Part shown: positions 15,655-23,484 of the stretch, piece after piece
Layout: each line of letters begins with the position of its first letter
Position numbering within the stretch: the first letter of the stretch is position 1
Virus record (IMG/VR): IMGVR_UViG_3300018424_009970
Span: 1-35,362 of that record
Direction: 5' to 3' (one strand)
Source: a virus
DNA length: 35,362 nucleotides
Translations under genes and position numbers: made by a program
Notes under the pieces: model-generated
Told to the model about the DNA's origin: nothing
What the model saw: only the letters and a program-made list of their open reading frames with translations
Database searches by the model: none

Positions 15655-16273
15655 TTTTACTTTAAAACACTATGAAGAAACTCTAGAAAAATTTCTTAAG
15701 AATGGCTTTGAGTCTCTCTTAATTTCTGAATTTTTCCTAGGAAAGAAGTTTCAAAAAAGTCTGATTATGAGACACGATATTGATCATGATATCGAATTGA
15801 TTCAGAAAATGATTGAAGTTGAATCTTCTGTTGGGATAAAATCCAGTAATTTTTTTAGAATTAGAGCTAAAAATTACAACATTTTTTCTTCAAAGTCTAG
15901 AAAAATAATTGAGAATGTTCTTAGCTTAGACCACGAAGTTGGTTTTCACTACGAGGGAGATGATATTAATTCTGAGAAATTTGAAAAAATTTTAGAACTT
16001 CTCAGAGCTGAGTACGGTAGTGAAACTTTTAAAGTTGTGTCTCCACACGAGCCTTCTAGAACTGGTAATAAATTCGTGAAAGGTACAAAAAAATTAGGAA
16101 TTGTTGGAGATGCTTACGACGATAAACTCCTAACAGAATTTAAATATATTTCAGATAGCAGCTGCCGTTGGAGAGAAGGTTGTATGCACGAATTTATCAA
16201 TAGCGAAAAATCAATGTACATTTTGACTCATCCAGTCTGGTGGTATGAAAAAGAAACTGGAGAAAACTATTGA
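15644..16273 (+). CDS. Polysaccharide deacetylase-like protein
   Basis: A 209-residue protein resembling the NodB/polysaccharide-deacetylase barrel. IMRHDIDHD (41-49) corresponds to the metal- and base-providing aspartate motif at the first strand; EVGFHYEGDD gives a histidine in the place of the next motif; and ILTHPVWWY near the end is a signature of the cluster-associated branch of this superfamily. It would remove acetyl (or other acyl) groups from an amino sugar or nucleotide sugar in the cytoplasm, since no signal peptide is present. It is slightly short, ending just after the last motif. Its TGA overlaps the TTG start of the next gene. Confidence 0.65.
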   Translation: MNCDFTLKHYEETLEKFLKNGFESLLISEFFLGKKFQKSLIMRHDIDHDIELIQKMIEVESSVGIKSSNFFRIRAKNYNIFSSKSRKIIENVLSLDHEVGFHYEGDDINSEKFEKILELLRAEYGSETFKVVSPHEPSRTGNKFVKGTKKLGIVGDAYDDKLLTEFKYISDSSCRWREGCMHEFINSEKSMYILTHPVWWYEKETGENY

Positions 16274-17115
16274 AAAAAGTTTTAATAATAGGGTACGGAA
16301 GCATGGGAAAGCTTCACTCCAAGTATCTAGAGCAAATGAAAGTACACTGGAGATATTATGATCCATTTGTTTTAGAAAACAAAGAAAGAAGTGTTCTGGA
16401 CTTAGACTCTATAAGTGACTTTACTCATGTTATAATTGCAACACCTACATCACATCATAGAGAGTATTTGGAAAAAATTAGAAATTCTTTTAAAGGAAGA
16501 GTTTTTGTAGAAAAACCGGGTGTCATGTCCTTAGATGACTTGGATCTTATAAAAGACGAAAAAGTTTCTGTAGGAATGGTTGAAAGATTCAATCCCAGTT
16601 ATCAAACACTTTACAGATCGATGAATCAAGAAGATGTCTTATGCATAGACTTTATAAGATGTTCCGCTCTTCCGGTATCTAGAATAGAAGTGAATTCTTT
16701 TATAGACGTAGGCATACATGACATAGATCTTCTATGCCAAATGTTTCCAAACATCTCAATAGAAGACATGACTTGTTTTAGAAATCAAAATACTTTTGCC
16801 ATGAATATTAAATTCAACAAAAATAAAATAGCTAGATTTATGTGGAGTAATGAGACCTTTCACAAAGATAGAAAGATTCACGTGAGGCAAAAGAACTATA
16901 ATCTAGAATGCAACCTCTCAGACCAAACAGTGAAAAAATACTATTTGTCTGAAAATCACGAGAATATTGTTAAAGATGTTTACGTTGAAAAAAAGTCATC
17001 AATTCTAGGAGAATTAGAGTATTTTGTTTTAGAAGACGGCCGAATTGATGCGTTAAATTCACACAAAGTATTTTTAAAAATGATCAATGAGAATAGTCAC
17101 TTAAGAGAAAGTTAA
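16270..17115 (+). CDS. Gfo/Idh/MocA-family oxidoreductase
   Basis: A 281-residue NAD(P)-dependent sugar oxidoreductase. The nucleotide loop GYGSMGKLHSKYL starts at residue 8, HVIIATPTSHH ends the second half of the Rossmann fold, EKPG with Lys82 is the family catalytic lysine, and DVGIHDIDLL with His150 is the substrate-site helix. It is shorter than usual (330-370), mainly in the C-terminal sheet. It starts with TTG at 16270 directly inside the preceding TGA; the Rossmann strand begins at residue 3, so no later start is possible. With the UDP-sugar dehydrogenase next door it resembles the WbpA-WbpB pairing that makes 3-keto-uronic intermediates for amination. Confidence 0.88.
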   Translation: MKKVLIIGYGSMGKLHSKYLEQMKVHWRYYDPFVLENKERSVLDLDSISDFTHVIIATPTSHHREYLEKIRNSFKGRVFVEKPGVMSLDDLDLIKDEKVSVGMVERFNPSYQTLYRSMNQEDVLCIDFIRCSALPVSRIEVNSFIDVGIHDIDLLCQMFPNISIEDMTCFRNQNTFAMNIKFNKNKIARFMWSNETFHKDRKIHVRQKNYNLECNLSDQTVKKYYLSENHENIVKDVYVEKKSSILGELEYFVLEDGRIDALNSHKVFLKMINENSHLRES

Positions 17116-17121
17116 AATTTT

Positions 17122-17967
17122 ATGAACATAGACAAGATAGGAATAATAGGTCAAGGTTTTGTAGGATCAGCAATAAGAGAGGGTTTAGATAAGTTTTACG
17201 AAGTTTTAACTTACGATATCGAAGAGAAAAAGTCTAGAAATTCTCACAAAGAAGTGATTGACAATTCGGATATAATATTTTTGTGTGTACCGACTCCAAT
17301 GAGAAAGTCAGGAAGTTGTGATACTAGAATACTTCAAAAGACTATTGAAAAAATTGAAAATGAAGTTAATAGGGAAAGAAGCCCTATCTTAGTAATAAAA
17401 TCTACAGTTCCCCCCGGAACCACAGAGAATATGTCAAGTTTAACGAGACTTGATGTGTGTTTCAGTCCTGAGTTTTTAACAGAGGCTAATTCATTTGAAG
17501 ACTTTAAGAATCAAACTAGAATTATAATTGGTGGCCCTAGGCCTGCAACTGGTTATGTTAAGAGGATGTTTAAAAAAGCATTTCCGGATATTCCTATTGT
17601 TAAAACAGGATCTAAGACAGCAGAGATGGTAAAGTACTTTACAAATTGCTTTTTGGCATCAAAAGTTACGTTTGCCAATCAGATGTTTGACATATGTCAG
17701 ACACAAGATATCGACTACGATAAAGTCTGTGAGTATGCTTTATATGACAAAAGAATTGGAAACACGCATCTCTTAGTGCCGGGCCCAGACGGAGATCGAG
17801 GTTTTGGCGGACACTGTTTTCCTAAAGATTTGGCAGCGATGATATATTTTGGAAATCAAAGTGACGTAGATTGCCAATTTCTAGAAAATATTCAAGAGTT
17901 TAACCAAAAAGTTAGAACTAATAAAGATTGGGAAAAAATGAAAGGAAGAGCAGTTTCAGATGACTAA
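17122..17967 (+). CDS. Short UDP-glucose/UDP-GlcNAc dehydrogenase-type enzyme
   Basis: A nucleotide-sugar dehydrogenase of 281 residues. Present are the NAD loop IGQGFVGSAI (Gly10, Gly12, Gly15), CVPTP, STVPPGT (94-100), SPEFLTEAN, the central-helix Lys171 and Asn175 (EMVKYFTN), and GFGGHCFPKD with the catalytic Cys232. The family oxidises C6 of UDP-sugars to uronic acids. Typical members have 390-440 residues with a C-terminal UDP-binding domain; this one stops about 50 residues after the catalytic Cys, so the third domain is missing. All catalytic residues are kept, so it may be a minimal active form, but sugar-nucleotide binding must differ. It overlaps the next epimerase by 8 bases. Confidence 0.88.
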   Translation: MNIDKIGIIGQGFVGSAIREGLDKFYEVLTYDIEEKKSRNSHKEVIDNSDIIFLCVPTPMRKSGSCDTRILQKTIEKIENEVNRERSPILVIKSTVPPGTTENMSSLTRLDVCFSPEFLTEANSFEDFKNQTRIIIGGPRPATGYVKRMFKKAFPDIPIVKTGSKTAEMVKYFTNCFLASKVTFANQMFDICQTQDIDYDKVCEYALYDKRIGNTHLLVPGPDGDRGFGGHCFPKDLAAMIYFGNQSDVDCQFLENIQEFNQKVRTNKDWEKMKGRAVSDD

Positions 17968-18850
17968 GGCTGTTGTAACTGGTGGTTGTGGGTTTATTGG
18001 AAGTCACATAGTCGATAGGCTGGTCAATGAAGGCTATGAAGTTCATGTAATAGATGATCTTTCTGCTCCAGAAAATGAAGAATTTTACTACAACAGAAGA
18101 GCTTTATATCACGAGCTCGACATATTTCGAAGCGATTGTCATCAAGTTTTTGAAAATTCTAAATTTGTTTTTCACCTAGCAGCAAGAAGCAGAATACAAC
18201 CTACAATAGGATCTCCTAATAATTGTTTCGAAGTAAATGTTGTAGGAACACAAAGAGTTTTAGAGTGGTCCAGACAAAACGGAGTAAAGAAAGTGATATA
18301 CTCAGGGACAAGCTCCTTGTATGGACACCAGAATCCAATACCTTTCTTGCCGAATATGCCTACTGATTGTTTAAATCCTTATTCAATGTCAAAGTGGATG
18401 GGTGAACAAATATGTAAGTTGTATAGTCAGAACTATGGACTATCTACAGACGTACTGAGGTACTTTAATGTATACGGACCAAGAGAACCTGTGAAAGGTC
18501 AATACGCTCCGGTGATAGGGCTTTTTAAACGTCAGTGCAGGGAAGGAAAACCCATGACTGTAGTTGGAGATGGAGATCAGCGAAGAGACTTCACATACAT
18601 TGACGATGTAGTCGAGGCCAATATCCTGTCATCAAAATCAAAAAGTAAAAATAGTTTCAACATATACAACGTCGGATCCGGAAAAAATTATTCAATAAAC
18701 GAAGTCGCTAGAATGATTGGTAAAGATGTCAAAAAAATCGACGAAAGACCCGCAGAGGTCAGAGAAACTTTAGCTGATATAAATCTAACTACAAAAGATT
18801 TAGGGTGGAAACCCACACGTAGTCTAGAAGATATGATTCTTTCTTATTAG
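17960..18850 (+). CDS. NAD-dependent sugar epimerase (UDP-hexose 4-epimerase-like)
   Basis: An extended short-chain dehydrogenase of 296 residues. TGGCGFIGSH binds NAD, DDLS is the adenine-ribose aspartate region, FHLAARSRIQPTI is typical of GalE/WbpP-like enzymes, YSGTSSLYG carries the hydroxyl residue of the triad, and YSMSK gives Tyr141 and Lys145. FNVYGPREP and GDGDQRRDFTYIDD are conserved in the family. It probably interconverts UDP-sugars at C4, for example UDP-GlcNAc/GalNAc or their uronic acids, using products of the dehydrogenase upstream. The exact substrate cannot be read. AGGAG overlapping its stop serves the next gene. Confidence 0.9.
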   Translation: MTKAVVTGGCGFIGSHIVDRLVNEGYEVHVIDDLSAPENEEFYYNRRALYHELDIFRSDCHQVFENSKFVFHLAARSRIQPTIGSPNNCFEVNVVGTQRVLEWSRQNGVKKVIYSGTSSLYGHQNPIPFLPNMPTDCLNPYSMSKWMGEQICKLYSQNYGLSTDVLRYFNVYGPREPVKGQYAPVIGLFKRQCREGKPMTVVGDGDQRRDFTYIDDVVEANILSSKSKSKNSFNIYNVGSGKNYSINEVARMIGKDVKKIDERPAEVRETLADINLTTKDLGWKPTRSLEDMILSY

Positions 18851-18857
18851 GAGAAAA

Positions 18858-19799
18858 ATGAAAAAAGTATTGATCACCGGTGGTCTTGGGTTTATTGGGT
18901 CAAATTTAGTCGAGCGATTAAAAAAAGATTGCAAGATCGTTGTTGTCGACGATCTTTCTTCCTCCCGAGATGATTGGAAAGAAATAGTTGAAAGAAACAA
19001 AGAGGTAGAATATGTTGAGAGCTGTTATGCAGATCCTAAAATATTAGAGAGAGTAGCGTCATCTGAATTTGACTTTGTTTTTCACATTGCTGCCGTACCA
19101 CGCGTTTTATATTCAGTTGAAAATCCAGTTGAAACAACAGAAAATAACGTAATGAAGTCTGTGATGCTTGTGCATAGTGCTGTATTGGGCAAAGTCAAAA
19201 GACTTATATTCTCTTCATCTTCATCAGTTTACGGAGGTGCAGAAGTCTTGCCAACACCTGTCGATTGCGAAAAAGATCCTAAGTCACCCTACGCTTGGCA
19301 CAAGTCCGCAATAGAAGACTACATAAAAATGTCAACTGAGCTTTATGATGTGGATATGGTTTCACTCAGATATTTTAATGTGTTTGGACCGGGCCAATTT
19401 GGAGGATCTGCCTATTCAACAGCAGTGTCTGCTTGGTGTCATGCGATTAAAAACGATCTCCCTTTGAGAAAAGACGGAACGGGTGAACAGTCAAGAGACA
19501 TGTGTTACATCGATAATGTTGTGGAAGCAAATGTCCTTTCCATGAATTCCAAGAAAAAATTCGGAGGAGAATGTTTGAATGTAGCATGCGGCGAAAGAGT
19601 TACAAACAATGAAATTCTAGAATTTTTAAAAGCAAAGAAGCCAGACATAAAAATTCAAAAAGCTCCGTTCAGACTGGGAGATGTCATGCACACTCAAGCG
19701 GATATCACAGAAACTCAAAAAACCTTAGGGTACAAACCAAGTGTTCTTTTTTGGGATGGACTCGAAAAAACCCTAGAATGGTGGGGACTAGATTCTTAA
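18858..19799 (+). CDS. NAD-dependent sugar epimerase (WbpP-like)
   Basis: A second extended short-chain dehydrogenase, 313 residues, clearly related to but distinct from its neighbour. TGGLGFIGSN binds NAD; FHIAAVPRVLYSVENP is close to the WbpP-type UDP-GlcNAc 4-epimerase pattern; FSSSSSVYG (serines around 121) and YAWHK (Tyr145, Lys149) complete the catalytic triad. FNVFGPGQF and GEQSRDMCYIDN follow as expected. AGGAG at 18849-18853 precedes its ATG by only four bases. Two tandem epimerases suggest two UDP-sugar products or a dehydratase/epimerase pair. This is the last gene of the sugar island; a 54-base gap follows. Confidence 0.9.
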   Translation: MKKVLITGGLGFIGSNLVERLKKDCKIVVVDDLSSSRDDWKEIVERNKEVEYVESCYADPKILERVASSEFDFVFHIAAVPRVLYSVENPVETTENNVMKSVMLVHSAVLGKVKRLIFSSSSSVYGGAEVLPTPVDCEKDPKSPYAWHKSAIEDYIKMSTELYDVDMVSLRYFNVFGPGQFGGSAYSTAVSAWCHAIKNDLPLRKDGTGEQSRDMCYIDNVVEANVLSMNSKKKFGGECLNVACGERVTNNEILEFLKAKKPDIKIQKAPFRLGDVMHTQADITETQKTLGYKPSVLFWDGLEKTLEWWGLDS

Positions 19800-19853
19800 A
19801 CTTTTTAGTTAGTTTTCCTATATTTTATTGCATTAATTGTACGAGAGATAAAA
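19800..19853 (+). promoter_or_regulatory. Gap at the end of the sugar island
   Basis: These 54 bases, mostly A and T, separate the last epimerase from the nuclease gene. I see T-runs and a TATATT at about 19819-19824 but no stem for a terminator and no convincing -35. It is the natural place for a transcription boundary, but no element can be proven by eye. Confidence 0.2.
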
Positions 19854-20717
19854 TTGAATAAAGAAAACTCACTACCCCTTCTTCCAACCGGAAAACCTCA
19901 CATATCGTTCTCAGAAGCTAAAATGTGGAAAGAGTGCCCGTGGCGTCACAAATTAGTACACATAGACAAGCTATCAATTCAAGAAGAGTCGCCGCACCTT
20001 CATTATGGAACAATAGTACATGAAGCAATCGAAGACTTTCTCAACACCAGAGAGATGAACATAAACAGCTGCCAGGCCAAGATACAAGCTGCCTGGGATG
20101 AACACGGTTTCGACTCTGAGCAATATATAAAGAAGCAAACAGAAAACGCACAGAAGCAAGGTTGGAAATACAGACATGATAAGGTCGATAGCTGGAAACA
20201 ATCAGCTGAAAACTGTTTAACAAGGCTTCCTGATTTCATGGACGAAAATTTCGGAGAGTGGAAGTCTATAGAAGCAGAACACCAGCTTTACGAGGACATC
20301 AAAGGAGTCTCCGGTGAAAAGTTTAAAGGATTCATAGACGCTATTATACTTTCTAAAAAAGAAGGAAAGAAGAAGGCGTGGATCATAGACTGGAAGACAT
20401 CTTCACCAAGAGGATGGTCTCGAGAAAAGCAACAAGACTTTCTTATGCAGGCCCAACTGATGTTATACAAATCATTTTGGTCTGAAAAAATGGAACTAAG
20501 AAGCAGGGATATATCTTGTGGGTTTGTTCTATTAAAGAAGAAAACACCTATTGAAAAGAGTGTGCAGTTGATAAATGTTTCAGCAGGACCAACTTCGATG
20601 GAAAAATCTCAAAAAATGGTAAGAAGTGTAATAAAAGGAATAAAATCAGGTCTTCTTTTAAAAAATAGAGAGGCATGCAAGTTTTGTGAGTTTAAAGATA
20701 CACATCACTGCACATGA
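19854..20717 (+). CDS. PD-(D/E)XK nuclease with a probable 4Fe-4S cluster (Cas4/AddB-like)
   Basis: A 287-residue RecB/Cas4-type nuclease. Motifs in order: YGTIVHEAIE with His56, FKGFIDAII with the metal ligand Asp162, IIDWKTSS with Asp179-x-Lys181, and QAQLMLYK (Gln199/201). One cysteine near the N-terminus (Cys28 in KECPWR) and three at the C-terminus (Cys275, Cys278, Cys286) match the split 1+3 cysteine arrangement that holds a 4Fe-4S cluster in Cas4 and AddB. Likely roles are DNA end processing, recombination or host DNA degradation during replication. It starts with TTG, because an ATG is not available before the conserved HISFSEAKMW segment. Gaps lie on both sides, so it may be expressed separately from the sugar operon. 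Confidence 0.85.
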   Translation: MNKENSLPLLPTGKPHISFSEAKMWKECPWRHKLVHIDKLSIQEESPHLHYGTIVHEAIEDFLNTREMNINSCQAKIQAAWDEHGFDSEQYIKKQTENAQKQGWKYRHDKVDSWKQSAENCLTRLPDFMDENFGEWKSIEAEHQLYEDIKGVSGEKFKGFIDAIILSKKEGKKKAWIIDWKTSSPRGWSREKQQDFLMQAQLMLYKSFWSEKMELRSRDISCGFVLLKKKTPIEKSVQLINVSAGPTSMEKSQKMVRSVIKGIKSGLLLKNREACKFCEFKDTHHCT

Positions 20718-20754
20718 ATTTTTACTAAGAAAAAAAATCAAGTAATATTCGAAC

Positions 20755-22002
20755 ATGAATAAAAAATACAAAGTTTTAGTTTTATCAGATCATGCCCTAA
20801 GTACATCAGGAGTCGGTTGCCAAACTCGATTTCTATTAAATGGATTGATAGAGAAGGGTAAGTGGACTTTTAGACAGTTCGGAGCAGCAATAAAACACTC
20901 AAATTATGATATAGTTCAAGTCAATCCGGATTTCATAATAAAACCTATAGACGGATTTGGGGATCGAAATATGATTCTCCAGACACTCGTTTCAGAAAAA
21001 CCTGACGCTCTTTTTATTTTTACTGATCCTAGATTTTTCACTTGGCTTTACGAGATAGAGGATGAAGTTAGACAAGTATGTCCAATAGTGTATTGGCATG
21101 TTTGGGACAATTACCCATTTCCTGAGTTTAATAAGCCTGTCTATGAAGCAACTGATTTAATAAACTGTCATTCTCATATGACTTACAAGATGGTTAGTGA
21201 AAGATATCCGGAGAAGACCAACTTCATTCCACATTCTCTCCCAGAAAACATATTTTTCCCTCTTCCTGAGAATCAAATAAAAGAATATAGAAGAAACGTA
21301 ATAGGTCCCGGATCTGAGGATGATTTTATTCTTTTTTGGGTAAACAGAAATGCTAGAAGGAAAAGACCTAATGACGTTTTATGGTCCTGGAAAATATTTT
21401 TGGACAAACTTTCTGATGAAGAGAAAGATAAAGTTAAGCTTTTAATGCATACTGATCCTTTAGACGTCGAAGGTCCTCACCTTTTAGAGACTTCGAACAT
21501 GCTCAATATTCAAAAATCAATTGTATTCTCAAACGACAGAATTGACTTTGATAAAATGAATGTTCTTCACAATATGGCAGATGCTTGTTTAAACATTTCA
21601 TATGCAGAAGGATTTGGCCTAGCGACTCTGGAGGCAATGAATTGCGGAAACCCAATAATTGCAGCAAAGACGGGTGGGTTAACTAGACAAGTTATCGATC
21701 ATAGAGATGGATCTGAGAATGGAGTTGCATTGGAAATTGCATGTCAATCATTGGTAGGATCACAGTCTGTTCCTTACATCTATGAAGATTATGTTAGTGT
21801 AGATGATGTAGCTGAAGCAATATACAAGATTTATAAAATGCCAGGAGAAGAAAGAAAAGCCTTAGGACGAAAAGCGAGAGAATACGCACTTTCTGAATTT
21901 GGTTTTCAAAAAACTATCGATGATTGGGACAAAACCATGGAGCAGGCAATTCTAGATTTTAAAGAAAAACCCAAAAAGCGATGGACAATACAGGAAATAT
22001 AA
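20755..22002 (+). CDS. GT4-like glycosyltransferase
   Basis: A 415-residue GT-B glycosyltransferase. The acceptor domain opens with VLVLSDHALSTSGVGCQTRF, the usual glycine-containing first loop; NFIPHSLPENIFFP is the interdomain hinge; ILFWVNRNARRKRP opens the donor domain; and EGFGLATLE gives the E-x7-E pair (Glu285, Glu293) that contacts the nucleotide sugar. There is no membrane segment. It lies outside the sugar island, between a nuclease and late genes, and is followed by a second GT after one base. The pair may act on virion proteins, DNA or host glycans; the context does not decide. Confidence 0.88.
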   Translation: MNKKYKVLVLSDHALSTSGVGCQTRFLLNGLIEKGKWTFRQFGAAIKHSNYDIVQVNPDFIIKPIDGFGDRNMILQTLVSEKPDALFIFTDPRFFTWLYEIEDEVRQVCPIVYWHVWDNYPFPEFNKPVYEATDLINCHSHMTYKMVSERYPEKTNFIPHSLPENIFFPLPENQIKEYRRNVIGPGSEDDFILFWVNRNARRKRPNDVLWSWKIFLDKLSDEEKDKVKLLMHTDPLDVEGPHLLETSNMLNIQKSIVFSNDRIDFDKMNVLHNMADACLNISYAEGFGLATLEAMNCGNPIIAAKTGGLTRQVIDHRDGSENGVALEIACQSLVGSQSVPYIYEDYVSVDDVAEAIYKIYKMPGEERKALGRKAREYALSEFGFQKTIDDWDKTMEQAILDFKEKPKKRWTIQEI

Positions 22003-22003
22003 A

Positions 22004-23176
22004 ATGAAAAATGTACTGTTAAGAGGGCCTGTTTTTTCAAAGTCTGGATATGGTGAGCATACAAGACAGATTTATAAATACCTACTAACAAAAAATGTGA
22101 AAATAGACGTTCAGCCTTTGAATTGGGGATATACGCCATGGCATTTGAATCAAAAAACCATGGGCGGTCTAATCGGACAAATTCAGGAAGACTGTAGATT
22201 TAATCCGGATAAAAAATATGACGTAACAATCCAGTGTCAACTTCCAAACGAATGGGATCCAAATTTAGGTCTATATAATGTTGGGGTGACAGCCGGAGTC
22301 GAAACAACGACGTGTAACCCTACGTGGACAACTTTAAACGTTCAGAACATGAGTAAAGTAATAGTTCCGTCTGAATTTACTAAAAAAACTTTTTTGTCTA
22401 ATGGCTTGTCAACTACAACAGATATCGAAGTTGTTCCTGAATCATACTATGAAGAGCTAGTAGAAGAAAATATAAATCCCCTAGAAGAAATAGAAAGTTT
22501 GCCTACTTCTTTTAATTTCTTAACTGTTGGAGTTCTTACGGGAAACGAACCTGAAACAGACAGAAAAAATCTTTTCTACTTGATTAAATGGTTTGTTGAG
22601 GAGTTCAGAGGCGAAAAAGACGTAGGGTTAGTAATCAAAACTAACAAAGGAAGAGACACAGAGCTCGATAAGATTGTTACAGATAGACTACTCAAGAAGA
22701 TCAAGGAGGAATTAGGAAATAATTCTTTTCCTAGAATTTATCTTTTACACGGTGAAATGCCTCGCGAGGACATGACTTCTTTGTATAAATCTAGAAAAAT
22801 AAAAGCCTTTATATCCGCAACAAGAGGTGAGGGATTCGGGTTGCCTTTTTTGGAAGCGGCAACAGCAGGTCTTCCTGTTTTAGCAACTAATTGGTCTGCT
22901 CACACTGAGTTCTTAAATTTAGGAAAATGGATATCTTTTGACTATGATTTAAAAGAAGTACATCCTAATAAAGTAGACAATAATATATTTGTCCCGGGAG
23001 CCAAGTGGGCTGAAGTCAAGGAAGAAGACTTTAAAAATAAAATTAGAAACTTCTATAAGAAAAGTACATTACCCGTTCAGTGGGCTGAAGGTTTGAGTAG
23101 AAAATTAAGAGATGGTTATAGCATCGATAAAATCATAGAAAGGTACGATGAAGTCCTAGGAGAATTTTTGTCCTAA
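22004..23176 (+). CDS. GT4-like glycosyltransferase (second of a pair)
   Basis: A 390-residue GT-B glycosyltransferase. The first loop is RGPVFSKSGYGEHTRQIY, KVIVPSEFTKK is the helix before the hinge, VVPESYY the hinge, and EGFGLPFLE supplies the E-x7-E pair (Glu276, Glu284), followed by AGLPVLATNWSAHTEFL. It resembles the preceding gene only at family level. Its last base overlaps the first base of the small membrane protein gene (TAATG). It is probably transcribed together with the late sigma factor and tail genes, which would favour a role late in infection; this is inference. Confidence 0.88.
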   Translation: MKNVLLRGPVFSKSGYGEHTRQIYKYLLTKNVKIDVQPLNWGYTPWHLNQKTMGGLIGQIQEDCRFNPDKKYDVTIQCQLPNEWDPNLGLYNVGVTAGVETTTCNPTWTTLNVQNMSKVIVPSEFTKKTFLSNGLSTTTDIEVVPESYYEELVEENINPLEEIESLPTSFNFLTVGVLTGNEPETDRKNLFYLIKWFVEEFRGEKDVGLVIKTNKGRDTELDKIVTDRLLKKIKEELGNNSFPRIYLLHGEMPREDMTSLYKSRKIKAFISATRGEGFGLPFLEAATAGLPVLATNWSAHTEFLNLGKWISFDYDLKEVHPNKVDNNIFVPGAKWAEVKEEDFKNKIRNFYKKSTLPVQWAEGLSRKLRDGYSIDKIIERYDEVLGEFLS

Positions 23177-23484
23177 TGCTCGTTTATACTTTGATCACGT
23201 TGCTTTCTCTGTACAGTGTAGTATCTACTTACTACTGTGTGAGATTTGCAATAACAGTTCTTAGAGTTCAAGATTCTCTTCAAGAATCGTTAGAAGTGAT
23301 AGAAGAAAAACATATGAGTATTTCTGAGATTTTAAGTAGACCTCTCTTTTACGATAGTCCTGAAGTGAGAAAGGTTCTTAAAGATATCGAGTCTACTAGA
23401 GACGCGTTGGAGGCAGTAGCATACGATTTAACCGACAAGATAGAAAATCAAAAAGAGGAAGAAGAAGTTCTAAATGAAGGGTAA
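23176..23484 (+). CDS. Small membrane-anchored coiled-coil protein of unknown function
   Basis: A 102-residue protein with one N-terminal hydrophobic helix (about residues 1-30: LVYTLITLLSLYSVV and on to FAITVL) followed by a charged, probably helical cytoplasmic or periplasmic tail rich in Glu. The middle segment ISEILSRPLFYDSPEVRKVL recalls small conserved proteins I associate with marine T4-like phages, but I cannot name a family. No charged cluster or second helix suggests a holin. It overlaps the late sigma factor gene by 11 bases, so the two are probably translated together. Confidence 0.7.
   Translation: MLVYTLITLLSLYSVVSTYYCVRFAITVLRVQDSLQESLEVIEEKHMSISEILSRPLFYDSPEVRKVLKDIESTRDALEAVAYDLTDKIENQKEEEEVLNEG

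Noticed and set aside
1-19799. A bacterial O-antigen locus wrongly joined to phage DNA
   Set aside because: Strand, overlap style and AT-rich, AGA-rich coding are continuous across 19800, and several enzymes are shortened in a phage-like way. Misassembly cannot be fully excluded without reads.
19854-20717. Cas4 nuclease as a sign of a CRISPR system
   Set aside because: No cas1, cas2 or repeat-spacer array is present. Stand-alone nucleases of this type are common in phages.
22073-22080. TATAAATA, the T4 late promoter consensus, on the + strand
   Set aside because: It lies inside the glycosyltransferase gene, coding for part of IYKYL, about 1.1 kb before the next gene start. In such AT-rich DNA it can arise by chance.
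23176-23484. Holin
   Set aside because: There is only one hydrophobic helix and a long charged Glu-rich tail, with no lysis gene nearby; a small anchored protein is a safer description.
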